NCBI GenBank assembly: GCA_017744415.1
Contig: JAGIBJ010000057.1
Span: forward strand, 1-52,223
DNA: 52,223 bases
Origin: Solirubrobacteraceae bacterium
GTDB lineage: Bacteria > Actinomycetota > Thermoleophilia > Solirubrobacterales > Solirubrobacteraceae
Direction: 5' to 3'
The notes below the pieces were generated by a model. That model made no database searches and was not told the DNA's origin. It saw only the letters and a list, made by a program, of their open reading frames with translations. How positions within the stretch are numbered: the first letter of the stretch is position 1; the number at the start of each line of letters is the position of its first letter. Positions 26,021-34,699 of this stretch are shown here, one piece after another. Made by a program: the position numbers and the translations under genes.

Positions 26021-27589
26021 ATGGCCCGCCAGACTCCGCCCAGCACGCTCGAAGAGAAGCTCGCGCAGCTCGAGGAGCTGCGTGCCGAGGCTCGCACCGT
26101 CGACCCCGCCAAGCTCGAGAAGCGCCACGCGCAGGGCCGGTACACGGCGCGCGAGCGCATCGAGAAGCTCCTCGACGAAGGCAGCTTCCAGGAGCTCGAC
26201 ATGTTCGTGCGCCACCGCACGACCGATTTCGACATGGCGAAGAACCGCCCGCTCAGCGACGGCGTCGTCACCGGCCACGGCACCATCGACGGCCGCCGCG
26301 TCTGCGTCTTCTCGCAGGACTTCACCAACTTCGGCGGCTCGCTCGGCGAGGTCATGGCCGAGAAGATGTGCAAGGTGATGGACCTCGCCGCCAAGATCGG
26401 CGCGCCCGTCATCGGCATCAACGACTCGGGCGGCGCCCGCATCCAGGAAGGCGTCGTCTCCCTCGCGGGCTACGGCGATGTGTTCCTCCGCAACGTCCGC
26501 AGCTCGGGCGTGATCCCGCAGATCTCGCTGATCATGGGCCCGTGCGCCGGCGGTGCCGTCTACTCGCCCGCCATCACCGACTTCATCGGGATGGTGAAGA
26601 ACACGAGCCACATGTTCATCACCGGCCCCGAGGTCATCAAGACCGTCACCGGTGAGGTCGTCGAGTTCGAGGAGCTCGGCGGCGCGATGGCGCACAACCA
26701 GAAGTCGGGCGTCGCCCACTTCGCCTGGGAAGACGAGGACCACGCCCTCGAAGAGACCCGCTACCTCTTCAGCTTCCTCCCGAGCAACAACCTCGAGCGC
26801 GCTCCGTACGTCCCCACCTCGGACGACCCGAACCGCGAGACGCCCGAGCTCATCGACATCGTCCCGGACAACCCCAACAAGCCGTACGACATGCGCGAGG
26901 TGATCCGCGTCGCCGTCGACGACGAGGAGTTCCTCGAGGTCCACGAGCACTTCGCCACGAACGTGGTCGTCGGCTTCGCCCGTCTCAACGGTCACGCCGT
27001 CGGCGTCGTCGGCAACCAGCCGATGAGCATGGCCGGCGTCCTCGACATCGACGGGTCCGAGAAGGCCGCCCGCTTCGTCCGCACCTGCGACGCCTTCAAC
27101 ATCCCGCTCGTCACCTTCTGCGACGTGCCCGGCTTCCTCCCCGGCACCACCCAGGAGTGGGACGGCATCATCCGCCGCGGCGCCAAGCTCCTCTACGCCT
27201 TCGCCGAGGCCACGGTCCCGAAGATCACGATCATCACCCGCAAGGCCTACGGCGGCGCCTACGACGTCATGGCCTCCAAGCACCTCGGCGCCGACATGAA
27301 CTTCGCGTGGCCCACCGCCGAAGTCGCCGTCATGGGTCCCGAGGGCGCGGTGAACATCATCTACCGCAACGACCTCAAGAACTCGCCCACGCCCGAAGAG
27401 CGCCGCCAGAAGCTCATGGACGACTACAAGGCCCGGTTCGCCAACCCGTACTCCGCAGCCGAGCGCGGCTACCTCGACGACGTCATCGAGCCGTCCGAGA
27501 CCCGCCAGCGCCTCTGCGTCGCCCTCGAGGCCCTGCTCACCAAGCACGAGCCGGGCCCGAAGCGCAAGCACGGCAACATCCCGCTGTAG
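26021..27589 (+). CDS. pccB: acyl-CoA carboxylase beta subunit (propionyl-CoA carboxylase type)
   Basis: A 522-residue carboxyltransferase of the usual length (about 510-540). It transfers CO2 from biotin to an acyl-CoA. Signatures: [91 protein letters not shown] and [14 protein letters not shown]. Both oxyanion-hole Gly-rich segments are intact. Propionyl-CoA is the likely substrate because methylmalonyl-CoA mutase is encoded 9 kb away; methylcrotonyl- or acetyl-CoA are possible. The biotin-carrying alpha subunit is not in the window. The ATG at 26021 was chosen; it lies 127 bases after palindrome B3. A strong hairpin follows its stop. Confidence 0.88.
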   Translation: MARQTPPSTLEEKLAQLEELRAEARTVDPAKLEKRHAQGRYTARERIEKLLDEGSFQELDMFVRHRTTDFDMAKNRPLSDGVVTGHGTIDGRRVCVFSQDFTNFGGSLGEVMAEKMCKVMDLAAKIGAPVIGINDSGGARIQEGVVSLAGYGDVFLRNVRSSGVIPQISLIMGPCAGGAVYSPAITDFIGMVKNTSHMFITGPEVIKTVTGEVVEFEELGGAMAHNQKSGVAHFAWEDEDHALEETRYLFSFLPSNNLERAPYVPTSDDPNRETPELIDIVPDNPNKPYDMREVIRVAVDDEEFLEVHEHFATNVVVGFARLNGHAVGVVGNQPMSMAGVLDIDGSEKAARFVRTCDAFNIPLVTFCDVPGFLPGTTQEWDGIIRRGAKLLYAFAEATVPKITIITRKAYGGAYDVMASKHLGADMNFAWPTAEVAVMGPEGAVNIIYRNDLKNSPTPEERRQKLMDDYKARFANPYSAAERGYLDDVIEPSETRQRLCVALEALLTKHEPGPKRKHGNIPL

Positions 27590-27640
27590 GCGGGCGCGCG
27601 GCGCAAAACCCGCGCAAGCGCGATCAGCTGCTGATCCTTG

Positions 27641-27669
27641 GAACGGCGCGTGCACAGCACGCGCCGTTC
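27641..27669 (+). terminator. hairpin terminator after the carboxylase gene
   Basis: Perfect 12-base arms GAACGGCGCGTG and CACGCGCCGTTC around CACAG, followed by TTCGTTTC. It lies 52 bases after the carboxylase stop. A second small palindrome (GATCAG-CTG-CTGATC, 27622-27636) precedes it. Confidence 0.75.
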
Positions 27670-27816
27670 TTCGTTTCGGGGTGGCGGCGTGTGTTGCCGC
27701 CTTGCGTCGGCTGGGTGCCTTGGTCGGTGGCCGGCATTGCTGGTTCGGGCGGAGGCGCTGGCGGCTGCCTTGCGCGGGCGGGTTCTTGGCTGGCGGTCGG
27801 CCTGGCCGCGAGGCCG

Positions 27817-27893
27817 CCGTGGTGGCGAATTTGATGGCGGGCTGCTGCGAAGTCCGTGGTGTTGGCGGGTTTGATGGCGGCGTGCCGCGAAGC
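27817..27893. repeat. imperfect direct duplication of ~38 bp
   Basis: Two copies (27817-27853 and 27854-27893) share CCGTGGTG, TTTGATGGCGG and GCGAAG in the same order. They lie in the gene-free stretch 27590-27971, which otherwise shows only the terminator hairpin. Possibly a degenerate repeat; meaning unknown. Confidence 0.45.
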
Positions 27894-27971
27894 CTCGACG
27901 CTCGAGCCTACGCAGCCACCGGCAAGCAATCGACGCGTCGGGCCACTCCGTTGCGTGCGAGGATCTCCGGC

Positions 27972-28752
27972 GTGAGTGGAGCGGGACGAGCCGCGTTGCT
28001 GATCGTGGTCGTCGTGATCGCGGGCGCGATCGCCTGGGCGGGCAGCGGCACTGACGATGCCGCGAGCCTCGCCCATCACGCGTACGCGGGAACCGTCGTC
28101 AGCGATCCAGCGACGGTGCCGAACGCGAACGACCTGACCCTGCGATTCTCGCGCACCCAGCTCACGATCAGCGGCGGCTGCAACACCACGTCGGGCGCCT
28201 ATGCCGTCACGGACGGGCGGCTGCGATTCACGGGCAAGGCGATCACCACCGCGATGGGCTGCGCCGACAAGCCGGACGCATGGATCAACGGGTTGCTCGA
28301 GGGGCCAGGTGGCCAGGTGGTGCAGAGCGACGACGGCAAGACGGTCAAGCTCAGTCGCGGCGGCCGATCGGCCACCTTCGGTCTCATGGGCGTGCGCGGC
28401 GGCCCCGCGCCGCTCGAAGGGCCGCAATGGCGGGCCGTATGGCTCCTCGGCGCTCAGCAAGGCAGCCTTGTCGACATCGAAGGCCCGGCGGTGAAGCCCG
28501 GCTTCCGGATCGAGGGCGACCGCGCGACGATCTTCACGGGCTGCAACAGCGGCACCGCCCCGGCGACCGTCGGGCTGAGGGCGGTGAGCTTTGGTGCGTT
28601 CACGCCCACGACGACTGCGCCCTGCGACGGACCGGCCGCTGACGTCGACCGCATCGTGCGCGCTACCTTCACCGGGCGCGTCGCCTTCTCGTTCGGGAAC
28701 GTCCACAGCGTCACGCTCGCCAAGCGGCCCGGAGTTGGGCTCAGCTTTGTAG
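27972..28752 (+). CDS. two-META-domain (HslJ-like) membrane-anchored protein, 3' end disrupted
   Basis: The GTG at 27972 opens a reading frame with a signal anchor (about 8-25). Two META/HslJ-like domains follow: the first contains ISGGCNTTSGAY, the second FTGCNSGTAPATV, each with the family's G-C-N motif and a later Cys. META proteins are small envelope proteins, often lipoproteins. The second domain ends normally (SVTLAKRPGVGLSF), but no in-frame stop follows: the frame stays open to 29858, deep inside the next gene. A TAG one frame over at 28750-28752 lies four codons after GVGLSF. I place the end there provisionally. A one-base indel or sequencing error near 28735-28750 is the simplest explanation. 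Confidence 0.5.
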
Positions 28753-28833
28753 TGGACGGTTGCAGGTGCCCCCCGGCCACGGAGACTCGGTTACCCTCCG
28801 GAAGACGGCGCAGCGCCTGCCTGCAGGAGTTAC

Positions 28834-31800
28834 TTGCCCGAGCCGCCCTGGGCTCGGTACCGTTCGTCGTCTGTGACGCGCGCCACGCAAGTGGTGTTCG
28901 TCTTCCGTCCCACAGCTGCACAATCGAACTTGCCGTCCCTCGGAATCCGCCTGCGCGCCGCCAGCCTGGCGCTCTGCACCGCCCTTCTCGCAAGCCTCGC
29001 GGCCGGGCCCGCGCCTGCGTCGGCGGCCGGCGTCGAGCTGAAGACGGCGATCGCCACCGGCCTCCAGACGGCTACCCGCTACGGCGCCAAGCCCCTCGAC
29101 GGCTCGGCCGCCGGGCAGAACCCCTACTGCACCGCCGAGCCGAAGTCGCTGTTCTACGGCTCGCAGAACTTCCTGCCGGCGAACGGTCTGGTTTCGTTCG
29201 GTGCGGGGATGCCCGCCGGCTACGACGGCTCGAACGGCTCCGGCTACACCCCGCCGAACCTCCCGAGTGCCAGCGACATGAAGCCCGCGCTCGGCGCCGG
29301 TACGCACTCCGACTTCTGCGTCGGCTTCACGCTCACGCCCAACGCCGACCCCGCGATCATCCGCTCGCAGGCCAAGCCCGGCGCGTCCCGCCTCCAGGCA
29401 ACCCCGCCCTACCCCGACGTGCCCGAGACGCGCGTCGCCCAGGGCACCAACACGCCCGTCGACGGCGACGACATGAGCGGCATCGTGATCGACCTGCCTT
29501 CCGGCTACGTCGGCACGCTCGCCTCGGTGCCGACCTGCAGCACGGGCCGCGGCGCGTTCGGGGCCGGCGACTGGCTCGTCGCCAACTGCCCGGCCGCCAG
29601 CCAGATCGGCGACGTCTACGTCCGCATCCACAGCCTCATCGCGCGGTCGTTCCGCAGCCACGTCGTGAGCTCTGGCAGCGTGATCTACAACCTCAACCAC
29701 ACGCCCGACGAGATCGGCGTGCTGGGGGTCCAGGTGCAGCCGTTCTCCGGCGTCGCACCCGTCAAGTTCCTCGTGCGGCTCACGCTCAGCCCCGACGGCT
29801 CAGGTCGCATCCGCACCATCGTCGAGCGCGCCCCGCGCGAGGTGTACGGCGAGGATGACGTCGCCGCACAGGGCGACAACTGGCACGGCACCAGCGAAAC
29901 GCTCCAGGCCGGCGACCTGCGCATCGGCCAGCCACAGCCCGACGCCGATCCCTACCCGCTCTACATCGAGTCGGTCGGTTTCCGGATCTGGGGCTCGAAG
30001 CAGGACCACCCGACGATGCCCGCCGACTTCGGCGAGCTGCCCACGCAATGTGCGTCCGATGTGTCGGCGCACCTGTCGATCACGACGTACGACGAGCAGC
30101 AGTCGACGCTCGATTCCCCGCCGATCCGCATGAACGAGTGCGACAAGCTCGACTTCCGCCCGGCGCTCGACATCTCCACCACGGAGCGTCAGCCTGGCGC
30201 CCCCACCGGCGTCACGGTCGGCGTCGACCTCGGTCAGAACGCCAGCGGGAGCGAGCGCGTGACCTCGCTGCTGAAGGACGCGATCATCCGCCTCCCGCAG
30301 GGCCTCGAGCTCGGCGCGCAGGTCGCGAGCGTGGAAGGCGGCCTGCGCCTCTGCCGCGCCGACGAGTTCAACGTGGCCGACCAGCTCGAGCCGACGTCCT
30401 GCAAGGACGGCTCGGCAGTCGGGACCGTGACCATCACGTCGCCGCTCATCGACTACCCGTTCGTTGGCACGGTGTTCCTCGGCGAGCAGCGGGCCGTCGG
30501 CGATCTCCCCGATCTCTACGTGGAGGCGTCGCCCGAGGGTGCCGTCGCCGCCGACGCGCCGCGCATCAAGCTGGTCGCGAAGGTGTCGGCCGATCCCGTC
30601 ACCGGCCAGATCACGACCGCGTTCCTCAACAACCCGCAGCTGCGCTTCAGCCGGATCCAGTTCAACTTCCCCTCCGGCCCGACGTCGTTCTTCACCACGC
30701 CGCCGCAATGCGGCACCTACGTCGGCGACTCCACCTTCGTGCCCTCCTCCGGCCAGGCCAACGAGGATGCACGTTCGGCGATCACGATCGATCAGAACTG
30801 CGACGTGCCGTTCGCGCCGAGCGTGAGCGTGAGCAGCGCGAGCACGCAGGCCGGCGCCCGCTCGCAGACGCGCATCACCATCGACCGCCCCGATCGCGGT
30901 CAGTGGCTCTCGCACCTCAACGTGTCGCTGCCGACCGGCCTCCTGGCCGACATGACCATCCCCACGGAGTGCCCTTCGGCGCAGGTTGACGCCGGCACCT
31001 GTCCGCAGTCCTCGCGCCTGGGCACGGTCACCGCGCTCGCCGGCGCGGGTGACAAGCCGTGGAACCTCGCGGGCGCGATGTACCTCACGAGCCGCTTCGA
31101 CGGCGACGTGGCGGGCACCGCGATCGTCGTGCGGGCCGCCGTCGGCGACCTCGACCTCGGCGACGTGATCGTGCGCGGCCGCATCAAGCTGCGGCCCACC
31201 GACGCCGGCCTCGTGTTCGACGCTGACATCCCGACGCGCTTCAAGGGCGTGGCTCTCCAGCTGCGCCGGGTCGTGGTCGACATGGACCGCTCGAACCTCA
31301 TGCTCAACCCGACCGCGTGTGGGCCCGTGCCGTGGGGCGCCTCGATCACCGCCGACACCGGAGCCGTCGCGGGCATTTCCGGCTCGATGACCTTCACCGA
31401 CTGCGACAAGCTGCCGTTCAACCCAACGCTGAAGGCCACCATCACCGGCGACAACAAGCCGGGCGGCCACCCCGGGATGTACGTGCGGCTCGATTCGCCC
31501 GTCGGCGACTCCGCGCTCAAGTCGGCTGCCGTGACGCTCCCCGAAGGCGTCTCCGTCGACCTCGACAACATCAAGACCGTCTGCAGCCGCGCCGACTTCG
31601 ACGCCGTGCGCTGCCCGGCGAACACGCGCGTCGGCACCGTGACCGCCTACGTCTCGATCACGAACGAGCCCGTGACCGGCGACATCTTCCTCATCAGAGT
31701 CGACGGCAAGAAGCTCCCCGGACTCGGCCTGAACTTCACGGGCCGCTACGCGCAGCGCGTGGTGTCGACCACCGAGACCGACAAGGACCAGCGCCTCCTT

Positions 31801-32361
31801 GTCACCTTCCCGAACATCCCCGATCTCCCGCTTCGCCAGCTGGTCGTGCAGGTCGACTCCAACAAGCGCTCACCGCTGCAGCTGCCCAAGACGGCCTGCG
31901 CTAGCGGCACCAACTGGAGTGGCGCGTTCGTCGGCCAGGGCGGTCAGAAGGCGAAAGCCGAGACGGGCCTGCAGTGCGCCGGCAAGGTGAACATCAAGCT
32001 CACCGATCGCGGCGGCGTGAGCTTGCGCCTCTTCGACTTCGGCGGCCGCAAGCTGCGCGCGATGAAGGTCACGCTGCCGCAAGGCTGGCTCCTCGACCGC
32101 AAGCTCGCGACGCGCCGCAAGGACCTCATGTGGGTGCGCGTGACCGGTGGCAGCGCGAAGCTGTCCGTCACCGATCACTCACTGATCGTCACGGCCAAGG
32201 GCAAGACGGTCTCGACGATCCGCCTGAAGCTCAGCGGCGCCGCGATCCGGCCCGTCACGCGCGCCGCGAAGAAGGCCAAGCGGGCCCGCCCGCGCATCCG
32301 GCTCGTGTTCACGGATGGTGCCGTGCAACTCCAGAAGCCGGCCATCACCGTCCGCAAGTAG
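28834..32361 (+). CDS. large secreted Cys-module protein, paralog 1 of 5
   Basis: A 1175-residue secreted protein of unknown function. The signal peptide core is LALCTALLASLAAGPAPASAAG. The body is built of about four modules of 180-230 residues. Each has a beta-rich pattern LPxG(L/V)xxxL, a Cys pair 10-20 residues apart (CSTGR...CPAAS, CRADE...CKDGS, CPSAQ...CPQSS, CSRAD...CPANT), then GxVxxxxxL, a GxVYL/GxxFL strand, LPxLxL and a final Cys. A basic C-terminal domain closes it. Start uncertain: TTG 28834 has an AGGAG 4 bases upstream, but GTG 28891 or TTG 28930 would give a more normal signal peptide. No anchor motif is seen; it is probably released or wall-associated. Confidence 0.72.
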   Translation: MPEPPWARYRSSSVTRATQVVFVFRPTAAQSNLPSLGIRLRAASLALCTALLASLAAGPAPASAAGVELKTAIATGLQTATRYGAKPLDGSAAGQNPYCTAEPKSLFYGSQNFLPANGLVSFGAGMPAGYDGSNGSGYTPPNLPSASDMKPALGAGTHSDFCVGFTLTPNADPAIIRSQAKPGASRLQATPPYPDVPETRVAQGTNTPVDGDDMSGIVIDLPSGYVGTLASVPTCSTGRGAFGAGDWLVANCPAASQIGDVYVRIHSLIARSFRSHVVSSGSVIYNLNHTPDEIGVLGVQVQPFSGVAPVKFLVRLTLSPDGSGRIRTIVERAPREVYGEDDVAAQGDNWHGTSETLQAGDLRIGQPQPDADPYPLYIESVGFRIWGSKQDHPTMPADFGELPTQCASDVSAHLSITTYDEQQSTLDSPPIRMNECDKLDFRPALDISTTERQPGAPTGVTVGVDLGQNASGSERVTSLLKDAIIRLPQGLELGAQVASVEGGLRLCRADEFNVADQLEPTSCKDGSAVGTVTITSPLIDYPFVGTVFLGEQRAVGDLPDLYVEASPEGAVAADAPRIKLVAKVSADPVTGQITTAFLNNPQLRFSRIQFNFPSGPTSFFTTPPQCGTYVGDSTFVPSSGQANEDARSAITIDQNCDVPFAPSVSVSSASTQAGARSQTRITIDRPDRGQWLSHLNVSLPTGLLADMTIPTECPSAQVDAGTCPQSSRLGTVTALAGAGDKPWNLAGAMYLTSRFDGDVAGTAIVVRAAVGDLDLGDVIVRGRIKLRPTDAGLVFDADIPTRFKGVALQLRRVVVDMDRSNLMLNPTACGPVPWGASITADTGAVAGISGSMTFTDCDKLPFNPTLKATITGDNKPGGHPGMYVRLDSPVGDSALKSAAVTLPEGVSVDLDNIKTVCSRADFDAVRCPANTRVGTVTAYVSITNEPVTGDIFLIRVDGKKLPGLGLNFTGRYAQRVVSTTETDKDQRLLVTFPNIPDLPLRQLVVQVDSNKRSPLQLPKTACASGTNWSGAFVGQGGQKAKAETGLQCAGKVNIKLTDRGGVSLRLFDFGGRKLRAMKVTLPQGWLLDRKLATRRKDLMWVRVTGGSAKLSVTDHSLIVTAKGKTVSTIRLKLSGAAIRPVTRAAKKAKRARPRIRLVFTDGAVQLQKPAITVRK
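28872..28887. promoter_or_regulatory. weak CRP-like palindrome near paralog 1 start
   Basis: TGTGA-CGCGCG-CCACG, one to two mismatches from TGTGA-N6-TCACA. It would lie 42 bases upstream of the TTG at 28930, similar to the other sites. Could be chance in coding sequence if translation starts at 28834. Confidence 0.25.
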
Positions 32362-32466
32362 ACGTTCAGTCGAGTGCGGGCGCGCCCATCGTGCGCCAAG
32401 CCACTGGACGTTCGTATGAGGAACGGCACGTCCCGGGAAGGGAGCGTCCAGAGTGGAGGAGAAATC

Positions 32467-32482
32467 TGTGTTACAGATCACA
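32467..32482. promoter_or_regulatory. CRP-like palindrome upstream of paralog 2
   Basis: TGTGT-TACAGA-TCACA differs from the CRP/GlxR consensus TGTGA-N6-TCACA at one base. It lies 23 bases before the ATG at 32506. A regulator is not encoded in the window; binding is inference. Confidence 0.45.
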
Positions 32483-32505
32483 GACACCCTTCAGAGGATC
32501 GCTCC

Positions 32506-34461
32506 ATGAACCACCTGCTCCGAGCGCGACTGCTTCGCGCGCTCGTCATGAGCGTCGGCCTGCTCGCCGCGCTCATCCTCCCGTCGGTCGCGCAGGCCGA
32601 CATCCCGATCGCCAAGTTCAAGGCCGGGCCCGTCGCCCCCTTCAACCTGGTCTCCGGCCTCCCCGTCACCTCGACGGCCCCGGCCGATCCCACGCAGAAC
32701 GACGTCGGCTGCATGCACGTCAACCCGGCAGGCCCCGCGCTGACCACGGGCGTCGCGGGCCAGAGCACCGACTACTGCGTCACCTTCAACGCCACGCCTG
32801 GCGACGCGATCACGGGCGAAGACATCAACAACACGCTCGTGCAGCTGCCCGTCGGCAGCCAGGCCGACATCGACCTCGCCAGCAAGTGCACGGTCGAGCA
32901 GTTCGCGCGTGAGGCGATCACGCCCAACACGTGCCCCGGTACCTCGCAGGTCGGCACCGCCCTCGCGCAGCTCCAGGCACCAAACGCCCCGAATCCGGCC
33001 GTCGATCGCCAGACGCTGCAAGCGCCGGGCCGCATCTACGCGCTCACCACCCCGGACGGCAAGGCGGCACTCCTCGGCGTCGCGCTGATCTCGTCGGCGC
33101 CCACGCCGCTGGCGCCCTCGACCCCGGTGACGGAGTCGAAGTTCCTGATCACGGTCAGCCAGCTCGGCGATCCGAAGGTCGGCCTGCAGAACCAGACCGA
33201 CACGCTTGCGAAGGTGATCGGCGGCTCGACCCCGATCGCGATCCAGGCCACCTCGCTCCGCTTCTGGGGCTCGGCCGCCGCGCACCCGCACGTGACGAAC
33301 CCGTTCGCGCCCACCGCTCCGGTGACGATGGCGTCGAACTTCTTCCGCGTCGGCAGCACGTGCGTCACCGATCAGACGGCGTCGCTCACGATCAACCCGT
33401 ACACCGACACCGCTGGCACGGCCGGCTCGAAGCCGACCACGGCCACCACGACGTACAAGCTCACCGGCTGTGACGGCCTGGCGTTCGCGCCGACGTTCTC
33501 GGCCGGCCTGAGTGGCGAGACCACGCCGGGCGGCCATCCGCAGCTCGACGTGAAGATCGGCGTGCCCGCTGGCGGCGACGACCTCGGCGGCACGACGATC
33601 ACGCTGCCCTCGGGCCTCGCGACTGACCTCACCCGCATCCAGACGGCCTGCCCGCAGGCCGACTTCCAGGCCGGTCGCTGCAACGCAGCGGCCGTGATCG
33701 GCTCCGCCAAGGCGACGCTCACCGGCATCAACGCCGACGTCGTCAGCGGCGAGGTGATCATGGTGAAGGTCGACGGGAAGCAGCTGCCGGGCATCGGCAT
33801 CAACTTCCAGGGCCGCCTGCCGCTTCGCACCTTCGGCGTGAGCCAGGTCGACGGCTCGGGCCGACTGCAGAACGTGTTCTCCGATCTGCCGTCGCTGCCG
33901 GTGCGCACCCTCGACATCACGCTCGCGGGCGGTACGAGGGGCATCCTGCAGATGGACCCGTCCGGCAAGTGCACGGCGTCGGCGTACGACGCCACCGTCT
34001 CAAGCCAGAACGGCAAGAGTGCCGCGTTCTCGACGCCGACCACGTGCGATGCCCAGTACGTCACCGAGCTGACGAACTCGACCAAGACGCGTCCGGTGCT
34101 CCGCATCGGTGGCGCCGCGCCCACGGGCAAGAAGGTCAAGAGCGTCCGCATCGGCCTGCCAAAGGGCTTGAAGTTCGACGGCCCCTCGCTGAAGAAGTCG
34201 AGCAAGGTGACCTACGCCGAGAACGGGTTCGACGCCGGCGTCGACCGCTCGAAGATCCGCGCGGTGAAGCTCGGATCGAAAGCGAAGTTCACGCTCGACG
34301 GCAGCGGGAGCAACGGCTACTCGGTGCTCCTGCACACCAACGTGGTGCGTGCGAGCTCCTCGTTCGCCAAGAGCACCAAGACCGTCTACATCGAGTTCCG
34401 CGTGGTCTACTCCGACGGCACCAAGGTCACCAAGTACGTCGCGCTGACGCGCGCCGGCTGA
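32506..34461 (+). CDS. secreted Cys-module protein, paralog 2 of 5 (short form)
   Basis: A 651-residue secreted protein. The signal peptide (1-32) ends SVAQAD; the mature protein begins IPIAKFKAGPV, the same opening as paralogs 3-5. It contains only the N-terminal module (about 35-325) and the last module (about 330-520), followed by the basic C-terminal domain (KKVKSVRIGLPKGLKF). Relative to its neighbours, the two central modules are missing. Cys pairs: CTVEQ...CPGTS and CPQAD...CNAAA. The ATG at 32506 is the start; a CRP-like palindrome is just upstream, and a rho-independent terminator follows the stop. Function unknown. Confidence 0.75.
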   Translation: MNHLLRARLLRALVMSVGLLAALILPSVAQADIPIAKFKAGPVAPFNLVSGLPVTSTAPADPTQNDVGCMHVNPAGPALTTGVAGQSTDYCVTFNATPGDAITGEDINNTLVQLPVGSQADIDLASKCTVEQFAREAITPNTCPGTSQVGTALAQLQAPNAPNPAVDRQTLQAPGRIYALTTPDGKAALLGVALISSAPTPLAPSTPVTESKFLITVSQLGDPKVGLQNQTDTLAKVIGGSTPIAIQATSLRFWGSAAAHPHVTNPFAPTAPVTMASNFFRVGSTCVTDQTASLTINPYTDTAGTAGSKPTTATTTYKLTGCDGLAFAPTFSAGLSGETTPGGHPQLDVKIGVPAGGDDLGGTTITLPSGLATDLTRIQTACPQADFQAGRCNAAAVIGSAKATLTGINADVVSGEVIMVKVDGKQLPGIGINFQGRLPLRTFGVSQVDGSGRLQNVFSDLPSLPVRTLDITLAGGTRGILQMDPSGKCTASAYDATVSSQNGKSAAFSTPTTCDAQYVTELTNSTKTRPVLRIGGAAPTGKKVKSVRIGLPKGLKFDGPSLKKSSKVTYAENGFDAGVDRSKIRAVKLGSKAKFTLDGSGSNGYSVLLHTNVVRASSSFAKSTKTVYIEFRVVYSDGTKVTKYVALTRAG

Positions 34462-34502
34462 TCCCACGACGCCGGCCCGCGCCGGTGTCACCCGAACGAC
34501 CT

Positions 34503-34552
34503 ACGGGGTCGGCGTTCGCCTCGCGGTGGACGCCGGCCCCGTCGCCGTTTTT
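34503..34552 (+). terminator. rho-independent terminator after paralog 2
   Basis: Arms ACGGGGTCGGCGT (34503-34515) and ACGCCGGCCCCGT (34530-34542) pair with one G-U. After CGCCG, a run of five T (34548-34552) follows. It lies 41 bases after the stop, so paralog 3 must have its own promoter. Confidence 0.85.
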
Positions 34553-34651
34553 CGATGTAAGCCAGATTTCCTGTGCGACCAGGTCTGACCGGCTCGTTCC
34601 GACGTCCATTGCCCGGGTAACCGGCGAAACCGCAACATGTGACAGGCGTAT

Positions 34652-34667
34652 CGTGTCTTGGATCACG
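34652..34667. promoter_or_regulatory. CRP-like palindrome upstream of paralog 3
   Basis: CGTGT-CTTGGA-TCACG, 32 bases before the ATG at 34700. It shares GTGT-N6-TCAC with the sites before paralogs 2 and 5. Confidence 0.45.
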
Positions 34668-34699
34668 GATGGGCCTCGCGCGCCCCCACCTGGAGAACG

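Noticed and set aside
27681..29858. 725-codon reading frame as one giant protein
   Set aside because: The META domains end near 28740; the remainder is an out-of-frame reading of the next secreted gene and has an Arg/Pro-rich shadow composition.
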